From: Tubulanus polymorphus
Lineage: Eukaryota > Nemertea > Palaeonemertea > Tubulaniformes > Tubulanidae
DNA: 64,000 nt
Direction of reading: 5' to 3'
Assembly: GCF_964204645.1 (NCBI RefSeq)
Contig: NC_134028.1
Coordinates: 20,248,153 to 20,312,152 of the forward strand
Part shown: piece after piece, positions 1-15,100 of the stretch
Layout: each line of letters starts with the position of its first letter
Position numbering within the stretch: the stretch's first letter is position 1
Program-made: the position numbers and the translations under genes
Notes under the pieces: generated by a model
Told to the model about the DNA's origin: nothing
What the model saw: the letters and a program-made list of their open reading frames with translations, nothing else
The model's database searches: none

Positions 1-172
1 CTATGGTCGACTAAGCAACTGAATACCTGATTTTGACTTAGATGTAAAATATTTACAACTTGAAAAGACTTAGTGTCCATTGTAAAGTTACAAATGATGA
101 AAAAGTGACACTATTGTTACAATAATCTGCGTTATGTAAAAATTTTAACTAATATTCTTACATTGTTTATAG

Positions 173-3100
173 TTGACCTACAGTAAAATAAGTGGTGATT
201 CCGGAGAACTATTCCGCGTTACAACTAGCAACAATCATTGTATTGTTGAAGTTAACAAACGTCTAGATCGAGACCAACTGAACTCAAATCATTCTGGGAT
301 ATTCACACTAGAGGTAAAATGTGGTGTCAGGATTAAGATATTGCAGTGAAAAATCAGGCTTGAGTACTGAAGCCCCTTGGTGACATACGAGATAATCTTT
401 TGACAATTTCGACTGATGATGTCGAAAGTCGACTTAATAAATTGAACTTCGACTTCTTATTTCGACTTATTATGTTGAATTATTAAGTCAAATATCGAGA
501 TAATAAGTCGAAATTTGACATAATAAGTCGAACTTCAAAATGACAACTTACACTTACTAAATTGAATTGGAAATACAACTTGGAACTTAAAAACAGAGAT
601 GACTTGCCATTGATGACTTAAGCGAGGCTGTATTTTCTGTGTGTTTGTGGTTATTTTTTATGTGGTTATTAAATGATTGATTGTAGGTTAGCGTTAATGA
701 TGGGAAATATACTGCTAAAACCGTCGTACGGATTCTAGTTGAAGACGTCAATGATAACGCACCTGTTTTTACCGAATCCCAATATACTAAAACAGTTCCT
801 GAGGTTCGTATGGTCGGTTGAAAACTGCTTCCCTGGTTTATTCGAGGGGATTTTGAGGCGTTAAATTCTGGATGTTATCATTACTCCATTATAGAATATT
901 GGTGCTGGTTTCGAGATTATACAAGTTAAAGCTACGGATGCCGATAAAGTTGATAAGAATAAAATACGGTATAAAATCATTCAAGGTTAGTACAAAAACC
1001 ATTTTCATAACGTACACACATATTTGATATCAAATACATAATAGGGATTAACGGAAAAACTTTATCAGCTGTAGACCCAATGAGGGAACCATGCACCCCG
1101 CTAAGGAACAACATAAAATAAATTAATTTTAACAATTAGAAAAATGAAAAATGAATGGCAGGATGAAGATGAATAAAATAATTTTAAAGCAATCAATCAA
1201 TGGTTTGCTCTGATTATCTTTTAGGTAATGATGCTGGTAGTTTTGAGATTAGTAAAACAACAGGAATGATTTCTCGATCAAATACTATCAGTTTAGATCG
1301 TGAAGCGAAATCATCTTATGAACTGACGATATTAGCTGAAGACTCCGGTAATAATAATGTAAGTTTTACTCGTTCGACAGATTTCAATCCTTTGAGATGA
1401 GACCGGAATTGATTGAATTAAAATGAACAGATTCAACTGAACTGACATCAAAAATATAAACATCTGTAAATGCTTAATTTTAGGCGACTGCTACAGTTAT
1501 AATCAGTTTATCCGATATCAATGACGAGAAACCGACATTTAAAAACTTGCCTTACAACGCAACCACTAAAGAAGGTTTGTAACATAGTAGTTGAACTGTT
1601 AATGGAACCTATCATCTTGCTTTGGCTGCTCTAGTCTAGTAGAGCCATGATTCCCAAACAATTTTGTTGTAGGGGAACCTGGACATCATCTGGTATTCAA
1701 CTAATGCTCATAATTCTCTTGGTTTCGGGTGCTAAATTTGACTCTTTCAAAGATGAAATTTCAAATAAATGTGTTAACGAACTCCTATCAAATGTTGACC
1801 ATGACTCTTGCACCATCTCAAGAAATAAGATATGCAACCTCAACGTTTTAGAATATCCTGACCACAAATTCTGAACCACATTAGGAATTAAAATGTCTGA
1901 CTTCTTTTCAATGTTTTAGGTACAGACAGTCTATCGCTGGTGATAACAGTTTCCGCGACCGACGCCGATGCTGTTGGCAATAATTCTAAGATCGTTTATA
2001 GTATTACTGAAGGAAATAAAGATCAGGAATTCAAAATACAAACAGTGAACTCGCAGGTGTGTGTTTTAAAATACCAGGTGCAGTAGTCAGATTGATGTGA
2101 AAAATCTGTGAAATATCCATGAAATTGTGTGAAAGATTCAAGAAAAATGTCAGTCGTAACATTTTGTTCCCCTTTTATGCCATGGAGTTTAGAATATATA
2201 CATCTTTATTTGCAAAGGATCGTTTACGTTCTCAAAGAAATAGAAAAGTAAAAGAAAAATAGAATTTACATCAAATTCAGTAGTCTACAATTTCTATTTT
2301 GATCTGTCCAGATTGTGTTCAGTAGGCCTAATAACTTATGTTCTAGTGTCCTGACATTAGAAAAAAAAACTCGAACATGAAAACTGGAAGATGTGAAAAT
2401 TTGTGAAAATTCTTGAGTTTCTGAACCTGACCCCTGCAGGTGTATTGGAGCCAGTAACATTGATTTAATTCAAACATAGTGCCAATTAAAACTGATTTTA
2501 ACTCGCTAATATAGTCATACCCAATCAGAAGTGTAAAGCTGGGTCTAGATGGTTAACTTTTACCAACTTTTCAGCCCGTGAAGGGCTCCCAGAATTTTAC
2601 TCTTCAGGAATTTTATGCAGTTAACTCTGAGTATAGAAGCTACCATTTAATGTACCCCATATTGTTCGATCTGTATTTTCAGGGTGTGATAAGTGTTGTG
2701 AAAATGTTAGATCGAGAGAAACCAGGAGTCGAGCTGAGAAATGGTCGTGCAATCTATAAACTTAAAATCGAAGCTAAAGACAATGGAATTCCACAGCTAT
2801 CGGCCTCAGCAACTGTGAGTACTACATTTCACACTTAAACAGTTCATTCAAAAAATAGCGTTTTATTGTTTTGTGAGAGAAAGGTTTTGTTGGGCTAGAT
2901 ATTTTCAGATTCGTCTATTCTAAGAAATAGTCTAATAATCTACAAGTATCGGGATTAAATATAAACAATTACTTCGAACTCTCAAAAGTGCTATCAAAGA
3001 TTAAAAAGATGTGAAGACTAAAATTGGATACCACTGAATTCCATCGAATGATATTGGAAAACCTTGTTTCATCAATGGGCATTGAAATTTCTAACCAAGT

Positions 3101-6100
3101 ACAAATTTCTAGGCTAATTGCGAGTCTACTGTATTTTAATAATTCATATTTCACTAGTGAAAATTGTTTTATTTCATTTCAGGTTACAGTCTATGTAAAA
3201 GATATCAATGATCAACCGCCTAAATTTGATAAACAGCAATATGTGAAATCAGTATCCGAAGGTTCACCGATTGGATTTATAATAACGACTGTTTCAGCCA
3301 CGGATCCAGATTTAGCGCTTAATACTCAACTCACATACACCATTGAACCCAGATCTAATACTGATAGTGAGTTTCACATTTCAGTGCTCGGAGATAAAAG
3401 ATAAAAACCCACAGTCATCTGTGTATTTCTGTATTTTGCCCTCTGTATTTTCCAACCCTAAAAAAGATATTAATTTCATTCCTGAATAGATTACAAATAA
3501 TTATGGAATAGTAATAAGCTTTATGAGATACATGAATTTCATAAAAATTACGGTTCTATGAAGAACTGTAATAGACCAGCAAGGTTTCGCAACAAAGCTT
3601 GAAGCTTGAGGCTTGTAGGCCCTGAAACCTTATTTACACTACCCTACCCTAAAACGACAAATACTTGTGATGAATTGGAAATAACCTAATAATAATGATA
3701 ATTATTATTGTTTCTTGAAGTTGAAGTGGCTTCTCTACTAAATTAATGATTACATTCAAATGTATTTTCAGATATGTTTGCAATCAACAATGTTACTGGT
3801 GAGATAAAATTGATTGGAAATTTGGATATATCAAAACAGAGCTTCTATAACTTACAGTTAGTTGTAACGGACTCTATGCACAAGGCTACAGTAAGTTATA
3901 ATTCGGGGAGAAGGACAGGGTAGGGGGAGCAAATTCCCTTTCACTGTGCCGAATTGAGCCCAATCCTTCTGATTGGTCTAGAGCTTCACATGAATATGAA
4001 AATTACCAGTTACAACAAAATGAATTATAAAAAAGACTTATCAAATAGAGTCATGAAATATGTTTAATTACAAAATAGATGCCATAATTCGCAATTGTTG
4101 TGATTTTATTTTGAAAATTCCCATATTGATGACGTAGTTGACATCTACTTACACAATACCCCCTTAAATAATGCATAGTAATTAGGCCTACCAATAAATA
4201 TTACTGCATTGGTTTTTACGGCATGAAAAACAATGCACATCTAAATCTTGTGATTCATTCAAGCAGACACTCAAAACAGTTTTATTCCCTGCTAGCTGCA
4301 CATAGTTTCTAGAGGAGCGCATTTGAATTTTCATAAGGAGCATTGCGCTATATAAGTGACAATTTGTTATTATTATTATAAATCAAATAGATTGATGATA
4401 TAAATAGAAAAATTTTACACGAGAAATATTTGTGAAATTTCAGGCTCAGATGAGAATCCAAGTGGTTGATGTGAATAACAACGATCCCGTTTTTACGAAA
4501 CAAGTTTATCGTTATTCGGTCGCAGAGAACGACGCGTCGCAACAGACGGGTCAGTTCGTCGGCACGGTAACCGCTACCGATCGAGATTCCGGCCTAAACG
4601 GACAGATTAATTACAGTATAACTTCGCGGAACGCGCTGGGACTATTCGCTATCGACGATACGGGAAATATCACGACGAACGCCACTCTAGATCGCGAGAA
4701 ACAGGATCGATATTTGATTATCGTCACGGCAACCGATAAAGGAAAACCAAGTCGGCGGGTAAGTTTTGATACGAACATTTTTCGATTAATTACTAGAATA
4801 TTTGGAAAACGTAAACAGCGTGGCTACTGACCTAGAACTTGGAAAACCCGAGGAAACAGAAAGATCTAGAAAAATCGGGGAAAACTTGGGAAATTTGACA
4901 GATTTTACCTAAAACCTTAAAAACTTAAAGTGGGAATTTGGATAATGCTAGTGGCCACGTGTTTTTTTAATGTGTGCATGATTCAATGAAAAATGAATGA
5001 ATTGAAACCCAACGCTCTCCTCACCATTGCCAAGTACCTCATCAGGACAAACTCGCAACTTCTTCTACAGATACAGCAACATTTTAAAGGAATTTCTCTG
5101 ATTCACTTGGGGGGAGAGGGGATTTGTGTAATCACATTGACAAATCTACGAAAACTCTGGGGATTCGTAAATGGGTGGCAAGTGGCCAGCCTGGTAAATA
5201 TTACGTGTCTACTGGGAGGGAATGAAAGATGATAGATGATTATTACCATACTTCAAATCACTTAAAATCACAATATCAGTGATGCAGTAATAAGACGTAA
5301 CGTCATTGCCCAATTGTATATTAACTAAAAAGTTTATTGAAAAATTATTAGAAATATTTTGGGTGGTTACGGCCGATCAATTACGGTGGTTAAGGGTGGT
5401 AATAACCACTCGAAATATTACTTATACATGTACTAAATCAAAATCCATTATCTCAACAAAGTATTGTAATAAGACATAAAATCCCACTTATTGACTTAAC
5501 TGATGAATCGCGATGACACACATTATCCGTGTAAGATGAATATACAATATAATCCCACAATATATCAGACAAAGATGAAAAGTTCTAAATATGTATTCTT
5601 TTACTAAAAACTTTTCATCGTTGGCTGAATTATTGTGGGATTCATGGGCTGCGGTGTAGACGCACTATAGTGGTATTCCAGTTATTCAACACACTATGGT
5701 GGAATTTTTCAAAATGTTCAAATTATCCCCAGCACTATAGGGTATTGATTAGTCAGCACTAAAAGGGTTAACCACCGTAATTTGTTTCGTAATTATTTTC
5801 CAGGGAACAAGTGAAGTTGAGATCAGTTTAACTGATGTAAATGATAACGCGCCTGTATTCACGGCAAACTCATATACAGGAACTGTACCGGAACATTCTG
5901 TACTCGGAACAACCGTCATCGTGGTATGTTATATTTCTCTTAGCTGCGTCCTATCCGTCTTTCTTCGAGAAACGAGTGTTCTATATTTGTGCATGTCTTG
6001 TTTTTTGTGTAGAAACCGGTAATCGGTGTCACCGATGCTGATGATGGTTTGAATAAAGCGATCAGATACAGTCTATCGGGTGTAGATAGTTCATCGTTTA

Positions 6101-9100
6101 CTATTGATGCAACGACGGGAACGGTTACTGTGGCTACGACCGATAAAACCAAGTTAGATCTTGAAGTTCAAGAATTCTATAACATTCAGGTAAGAGATAT
6201 CAAATGTCTGGAGCCCACCTGTACAGTAGTGCTAATCAAGTCCGATAGTTATCTTGAGACGGGTTAGTTGTACAGTCATGGCATAGAGTTAAGATCGGTC
6301 TAAGACCAGATTAGATACATAGCTAATCTAATCACATAAGACCAGCCCTAAAATCTAAGACCAATTTTGGACTTAGTGCAAGTGAGTGCTGGTCAAAAGT
6401 TGCTAGGTTGGCTATAGAACTGAGATGGTCTTAGACTGGCCTCAATGTAAGCCTTCACTATGCAACCTAGCCCAGAACAAGGAAAGAAATATCCATTTAG
6501 CCAATATCAAGTTAACGAAACTGTAATAATGTAATGTTGTATTTTCTCAGGTCATTGCTATGGATAGGAATGGAACTAGCGGCTTTTTGTCCAGTTCAGC
6601 GAATCTACGAATACAACTGACGGATATCAACGATCAGTTTCCGATATTCAAACGAACTTCTTATCAATTCAACATTTCCGAGAATTCACCTTCAAATAGT
6701 TTCGTCGGAGAAGTGTCCGCTACCGATAAAGACAGAGGATCGAATGCAGTGATTCAATATTCAATCTTGTCCGGACACGACGGGAAATTTTACATCGATA
6801 GACTCTCTGGTAGGATTTGATTAGAATTTCAGTTTCATACATAAGCAAATTCAAAACCTTTGGCTGATTCAATATGTCACTACGGTACATTACAAAAATC
6901 ACAAAAATTGCTTCTTTTTTTGAATGCCATTTTATATTTCCAATTCGATTTACTAAGTAAGCTTATAAGTCGTCATTTAGACAACCCATCAACGTAATGA
7001 TTGTCCAAACTTTGTTTGACAATGATGTAGCGCATCCTCCCCTGGCAGGGATTCAAACCCAGTGGCATTGAGACTCGGCACGGTACAAACCCTCTCACAC
7101 TAGTCCAAGTGCGTAGCTTAGACGATATGATTATTAACCAGAGATTTATCAGATATCCTGTTTTATTTAAACCTGGGTTTTTCCATGTAGCTTAACCGGG
7201 AAATTTGCCTCAGCGATTGTTATACAACGGGCAATCTGATTGTACGTATGTACCTGGCACCCTTTCTAGTATGGCAGGGTTTACTGCCAGGGTGATGCCA
7301 TCAGGTTCGAATCCCTGGTGGGGGAGGATGGATGATGCGAGGCCAGCTGGAAATTTCGAAAATAGTTTTAACGAATTGTCAGTGTAGGGCTACTGCATCT
7401 GTGGCTTGTTTCAATAACCGTAAAGATAACCTATCCTGATCATCCTGATCTAGATTAAATTTCCATATAAGTCGAACCAGTTGGAAACAGTCAATGTTCT
7501 CTGTTACAGGTAAACTGTATGTGACCGGTGGATTAGACCGAGAAACTAAACCCGCTTACGATTTGAATATTTCTGCTCAAGATCGCGGCGTTAATCCGTC
7601 ATCTCTCGAGCAGTTCGTCGGTGTTAGGATTAATCTATTGGATTATAACGATAATCCCCCGGTATTTAAACAATCCGTAATTACTGTGACAATTCCGGAA
7701 GAGGAATCCCCCCCGTTGTTTGTGACGAATGTCAACGCTACGGACCCCGATTCCGGGGAGAATTCTAGGATCACGTATTCAATGAATGATTCAGGTGAGT
7801 TTGTTGCAATATCGATGATGAGGACTTAATGCCACCAGCTCTTCCTGGAGGGCAGCGTATCAATGAAAATTCATTCCATTTTGAATTAACATTCATCATG
7901 ATTTCTCTGATGTAAATATCTGAGTTAAACGGTTATCTCCAAGTTAAGCCGTTATTTCTGAGTTACAAAGTTATATCTGAGTTAAATGGTTATCTTCAAG
8001 TTAAGCCGTTATCTCTGAGTTACATAGTTATATCTGAGTTAAACGGAACAATCTCTGAGTTAAACGGTTATCCTCAAGTTTAGCCGTTATTTGTGAGTTA
8101 CAAGGTTATATCTGGGTTAAACGGTTATCTTCAAGTTAAGCCGTTATCTCTGAGTTACAAAGTTATATCTGAGTTAAACGGTTATCTCCAAGTTAAGCCG
8201 TTATTTCTGAGTTACATAGTTATATCTGAGTTAAACGGCACAATCTCTGAGTTAAACGGTTATCTTCAAGTTAAGCCGTTATCTCTGAGTTACATAGTTA
8301 TATATGAGTTAAACGGAACTATCTCTGAGTTAAACGGTTATCTCCAAGTTAAATGGTTATCTCTGAGTTACATAGTTATGTCTGACTCAAAGTTAAATGG
8401 TTTTCTCTGAGTTACACAGTTATCTCTTTAGTCAAACGGTTATCCCAGAGTTAAACGGTTATCTCTGCGCTAAACAGTTTCTCTGAGTTGAATGCTTAAC
8501 TCTTAAGTTAAATGGTTATCTATTGAGTTAATTGGATCTCTAAAAAAATGAGTTATACCTGAGGTAATAAGTTATCTCTGAGTTCGGTTTTCTCTGAGTT
8601 AGATGGTTGAATCTCTGAGCTGGTTAGATATGAGTCTACTGTAATTGAAGGTCGCTTATTCATTTTCTTCAACTCTATTATTCTTTTACGTAGTTCCATT
8701 CAGTATAAATCAACAGGGCAACATCACGACGAACAAGAAACTGGACCGCGAAACTACGGCGCAATACATATTCCGTATCTACGCGACCGACCACGGTAGC
8801 CCTCAACAATCATCGGTGGCCGTGGTTACCGTGAAACTTTCCGATATAAACGATCACATTCCGAAGTTCTTGGATCCGGTTTATTACGTCAGCATTTTAG
8901 AGAAATCTCCCGTTAATTCGGTGATACTGTGGCCGCAAGTAACCGACCTGGATACGGGCAACAATGCTCGAATAACGTACTCGTTGTCGGGTGCGGGCAG
9001 TGATTTGTTCTCCATGGATACTAATACGGGATTAATCCGGATTAAACGCGTTATAGACCGGAGCAAACTGATCCAGCAGAATCTGATCGGCCGACCGGTG

Positions 9101-12100
9101 CAGATTAGCGCTAACGCGACGGATAATTCTACTCTGAGATTAACTCTAAGCGCGACTGATCACGGATTACCGGCTGCTCTTACCGGTAATGCGACATTGT
9201 TCGTGAAAGTGGACGAGATCAGCGACGATACTCCGGTGTTTACTAACACTACTTATCACGTTCGAATACCGGAGGAACTTCCTAAAGGTAAAAACAGTTT
9301 GGGATATCATCATTCATGGGGCTTTTCTTTTAATTACTTGGAGTACGGATCCGCCTCCGGGAATTCCACAAAAAAACCCGTAAAATTGAAAATACATATA
9401 TCTTTAGTCCATTGTTTTTTCAGCACAATTTTTCGATGTAAAAAAAGATAAGAATATTTAATAAAAAGAAATTTTTCCTGTTCCAGTTTTGAAATATCTG
9501 TGATGAAAAGAAAGTTTTTCTTTTTGACCCCAAAATTTTTTTCTTGAAACGATCCAAGTAATTGAAAAAAAAGGCCTTACCCTGTGGTTTTGTACATTAA
9601 TTAATTCTATACATTTATAAGACTCCTATAGTTCGTCCTCAAACATTTTCGTATGTACACTATACATGTACATCACTTAGACATATTAGACTTAGATGTA
9701 ACAGATTTTACTCGTTGGCACATTCATATATTACTGTAGCCGGTAACTCCAAAAAACTGATGTACACGCATAAATTTTGTTTCGTTTGCATACGTACTAC
9801 ATGTATAATGTACAAAATGTACATTGGTATATACATATGTACATGTAGTACATGTATAATTGATTCTTATTTGAAGGTACCCATGTGACGACTGTAACTG
9901 CTCGAACTAAAGATAAAACTATATCTTTACAATACACATTGACTCAACCTAATCAATACTTCCAGTTGGATCCAAACTCTGTAAGTATTTGTTGATAATA
10001 ATGATAGTGATAATTTTATTTTTTTATGAAGCTATTTTCTAAAACAAATTGCATGCTTATTTTGAAATAACTTTCAATACAGGAGCATTGGAAGCAATTT
10101 TTGATTGCCGCGGCTAATTGCCAATTTTTTACAGGTTCTGATATATTGCTGCGGCGAACTTACTTCAATTTCTTCAGAAACATGGTGTATTAAAAAAAAA
10201 GAATCGTCATTCAGTAAATTATTGCTGCAGATTTCGCCGCTGCGGTTCTAACGTCACTGCGATCAGAAATTGTGTTATATAATTCTACTCGTTTGATTTC
10301 CTGGTTTTGTATTTTATAGGGTAACATTACAACTACCGGAAAACGATTGAATCGTGAAATACAGGATGTGTATTCATTTACTGTTCGCGTTGGAACGGCC
10401 AATAGAATACCAGAAAGAGCCTCATTTTCTGTTGTAAGTCTATTTCAATATTCTAATCCGTATTTAGACGATACGGGAATTTTCAATCAGATCAGTCCTC
10501 AATAACCCGAGCCCCCCATTTTATGCATGTTTCTTTATAGAATGAATATTGTACTTTTCATATGGATTATTATTATTATTATTATTATTATCATTGTTAT
10601 TATTATTATTATCATTATTATTATTATTATTATACTTTTCACGCTTTTGCTTCGATAAGACAATTAGGTCCTTTTTCGGGCCCCCACGCAAACTAAATAT
10701 TTACTTAATCAAAACAATATTTAACAGCATGGTGCATTTTGCTTTAATTTTCAGTGCTTGGTGAGCTATATTTATATCTTATGAATGGTTTGTTAGAATT
10801 TCATTGCTAGTTTCGGGCCACACTGAATCCCTATTGCCTTGACGCACTGTTTCCTACTAGCAGAAACTCGCACTTTAATAAGATCAAGAGATCACTTTCT
10901 CACGGCACTCTCAGTCACACAAATACAGCTATTTTCAAAAATTTTGAATTGTAAATCTTTATCGAAGGATGATGAAGCCTTCATAATTTGTATCCGTGAG
11001 ACTCGGAAGTTGTACATTTCTGATTTTAGTTCTGATGTTAGACTGGCCCTGGTTCAACAGTTGAGAGTTGAAATTTGACTCTACTTCGAACTAATTGAAA
11101 ATGAAATAATTTGATTATAAGAGTCAACATAAATCATGAACTGTGGAACTGGAGCCTGGCCAGCAACAGTGTATAGATATACACTGTTGCTGTTTGCACT
11201 AATAATTCAGGGGTGGATCCAGGGACCACTGTCGAGGGTAGCACAACTTATAAAAAGGGCATTTTGAAATTAAAAAGGGCATTCTGAAATTTTGAAAATC
11301 TGCTCTTTGTTGCAAATTCCAGGCAATTAAAGCCCTGGTGCGAAGTGATTTCTAGCATTTTAACTGCATTGAGATGTAGTTTCCAGGTAATAAAGACAAA
11401 ATCTTGAAGAATTTTGTGCTTTTGTTTTAAAATTATCTACCTCGTCTCGTTAAAAAAGTGCTTTTTTCTACTTTGGGCATGAAAAAAAAATGAGTAAAAA
11501 GGGCACAAGACTTTCGCAACGGTAGCACATGCCTACGGTGCTACCATCTGAATCCACGCCTGTAACTTGTCAGCCTGAAGAATTCTTGAATAATTTCTTA
11601 GATATATCTTAAATGTCTTTACATAATTTTCAGGTTACGGTCACTCTAACAGATATTAACGATCACGCGCCAGTATTTCAGTTGTCTAGTTATGAATTCA
11701 CGATTAAAGAGGGCGCTACTATCGACAAAGCAATCGGAGTGGTCCACGCTACGGACAGTGATGCTGGAAAAAATGCTGAAATTCTCTATTCATTTGTGAC
11801 ACCAAATATCGGTGAGATCCATGAATTCAGTCCAGAAATTGACCATTGATTCCGAAAATCAATGGTCTTAAATCATAAAACTGGTATTAAGTTGTTAGAT
11901 TGGCTAGAAAGCCCACTTACACTTAGACTGGTATTAATCAGACCAGAAATTGACCATTGATTCAAAAAATCAATGGTCTTAAATCATAAAACTGGTATTA
12001 AGTTGTTAGATTGGCTATAAAACCCACTTACACTTAGACTGGTATTAAAAGTTGATAGATTGGTTATAGAACCAAAATGACTGGTATAAAGTTGGTTAGA

Positions 12101-15100
12101 TAAGTTCTACATACAGTGTAGAACCAAAAACTTTAGACTGGTCTTAAGTTGTTAGATCCCAGTTTATTAGGCTAGTCTTATGGTTTAATTTGAAAGTTCA
12201 TTAGAATTTCTTAAATCTAGCTAGTATTATTGGTAATTATTTCAGGTATTATTTGTATACTTTCAGCTGGAATATTTAGCATAAATTCAACCACTGGCAA
12301 TATTGTATCATTAGTTAATTTGGACTATGAACAGAAAACTAAATATGACTTGATTGTAATGGTAAGCATTTCACAGATTTCAGAAAATTTGTTTGGAAAC
12401 TTCAAATTTATCCCAAAAAAACAGTATGAAACAATATGAGATTTAACGTTTCAGGGTAAAGATAGCGGAAGTCCAGCCAGAAACAGTACTGTATCTGTGA
12501 CAATATCTATAATAGATATCAATGATAATTCCCCCGTGTTTTATGGAATACCTTATACTGCTACAGTGCAGGAGAACGGCAACCCTGGAATATTGGTAAA
12601 TATCTAAAAAAATAAGTACAATCTAATGGCTTATTTACACCTCGTATGTGTCCTGATGTGCGGGACTTAGAAAATTCTGGGAAAGTGAGAACAGAGTTAG
12701 AGAAAGTAGAGCGGATTGAGCAATATCAGTATACTGCCAGAGCAGCATCTTTCCACCGGACCACTTAGCTTGTTGAATCCATCTGAATGTTTCAAATAGC
12801 ACTCAGCCTTACCCTAACCCTCTGGACCCTCTAGATCCTACCCTATCTTTGTTAATATATCTTATTATATATAGATGTCAGAAAGATGGTGTTTACTAAA
12901 ATAATACTGCGTTGGCAAAGTATCCATCCTTTCAAAAGTAGGGAGAAATTTCCAATTTCTGACCCCTCATTCCATGGATGCATTCAGTGAATGACCTGTG
13001 TGGCTTTATTTGATGACTATTATTGGCTGATTTTTATTCCACAATAGGTAGCTACAGTTCTAGCTAATGACACTGATTCAGAACTCAACGGTCTGATTGG
13101 ATATGAACTGAAAAACTTTCTGAGTTCATTCTTCATTCAACGAAAAGGTTTGTATGAAAATATTCCGATATTAGGACTAGAAGTTAATTGCTTTCGAATG
13201 AACATATGAGATATTACATTATTCAAGATTCAGATATGATTGATCTAAGTTCAACAATATTTGCAATTAATTGTCAGGTAGTCAGGTGAAGCCACAAACA
13301 GTTTTGACTATGAGATATTGACTTACTAAACTAACTCCTAGGCAGTTGCATAATCATGGCTTAGATTTGAGACAAGTCAGACGTTATGTTATTCACCTCA
13401 GGTGACATTATTTGTGAAATAATATCTTGACTCTTTCAGATGGAAGTGCCTTAGTGAAGACTCTAGGTCCGTTAGATTACGAGACTCATCCTACATACGA
13501 CATCAAAGTAGCCGCCTATGACCTCGGCACACCCCAAAAAACAACAATCGCTTCGATAATCGTCACAGTTATCAATATGAACGATAACATGCCGCGATTT
13601 CTACAACGATTATTCGAATTGTCAGTTAGAGATGATACACCAATAGGTGGCAGTGTCGGTACTCCCATTCCAGCAGGGCTCGGCAATTATACCTACAATG
13701 TGTCAGGTAATGATGAAAAACCTTATGATTCACACATGTTTAGGAAATTATTTTGTTTATCAATAATATTGACTGATTTGAACTGTACATGGTGTAGACT
13801 GGAGATGTTTCTTTTAGTAGAAATACAGAGGGAAGGGGAAAGGGAGTGAAGGACACAGATCTTAAGGATCTGCAGAGAGAGTGAAGGACACAGATCTTTA
13901 GGATCTGCAAAGAAAGTTTAATCTTTTCAGTGCATGACCTACATTGCAATGCAGTGTATAAATGGGTAATGGACTATGCTTTTGTACCCTGCATTGCAGT
14001 GTATTGATGTAATTAGTTGTTATCTATTGAAAGATGGCAGCGCGTATCAAATTTTGTGAAATATTAGTATTTAAGATACACCGCACTACAGTGTAGAATG
14101 TACTGGGGTGAAATTTTTCAAAATTCAAAATCACTTTCCACATTTAAGAGTACTGAGAGGGTTAATTAGGCCTAATATTACAGTGACTCATCCATGATTC
14201 ATATCCGAAATAACTCGGATTTATCACTATATCGCATGCGTGTTGGAAGCAATTTTTGATTGCCACGGCCAATTGCCGATTTTGACAGGTTCTAATATAT
14301 ATTGCCGCAGCAAATTTACTTCAATTGCCTCAGAATATGGTATTCAATGAAAGAAAAACATCATTCAGTAAATTATTGCCGCAGCATTCTTCCAACGCTA
14401 CTCTATACAGATCCAAATGCAGTGTAAAGTGATCTGTGGTCAGATGTGTAATAATTGAAAAAACTAATCTAAGAAGTTCTTTCAAAGGCCAATATCTTAT
14501 GTTCCAATGTAATTTACTCTTCAATTTCTGTGTAAAATGATGGTTGATGTTTCAGGTGGAGACGGTGTCGATGTATTTGCTGTACATCCAAACGGACAAA
14601 TCTATCTACTGAAACAACTCGACAGTCGAAAGAAAAACTTGTACGAAATAGAAGTGACCGCTTCAGATTTTCATCAACCTCCGGCATTTGATACGACCAA
14701 AGTAAGTAGCAATCTGTTCCGTCCACTTGCTAATCTCAGAACAGGATCCAGTTTCTGATTCTTCACTGTTTTCAGGATGCTAACGCGGTTTTGGATGTTA
14801 TTTTACAGGTGAAGATATCGATAATAGACAGCAGTCCTATACCTAAATTCACTCAGGCATCTTATACAGCCGTCTATAATGAGAATGTCGCTCCCCCTCA
14901 TGTCGTAATAGACCTCAACTCTACTGATGAAATTCTAGCGCGTCCCGTGGTTTATACCATCGTAACGGGAGGAGAAGCAGGTAGGATAACGCTACGAATG
15001 TCCGAAGTATTTTATGAGTTCTCTTGCTTATAAGTTTACAAAACTAACTATTTTGACTTGACTTGATAAATGGCGGTCACTTTTCTGTTCGCTGAACTGC

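Noticed and set aside
8093-8410. 105-codon open frame rich in S-Y-K-V-I-S-E-L-N-G repeats
   Set aside because: It is a translation of the minisatellite at 7905-8620; the repetition keeps the frame open and no start context or domain supports it.
10549-10764. Leucine-rich small protein
   Set aside because: The leucines come from the ATT/TTA microsatellite.
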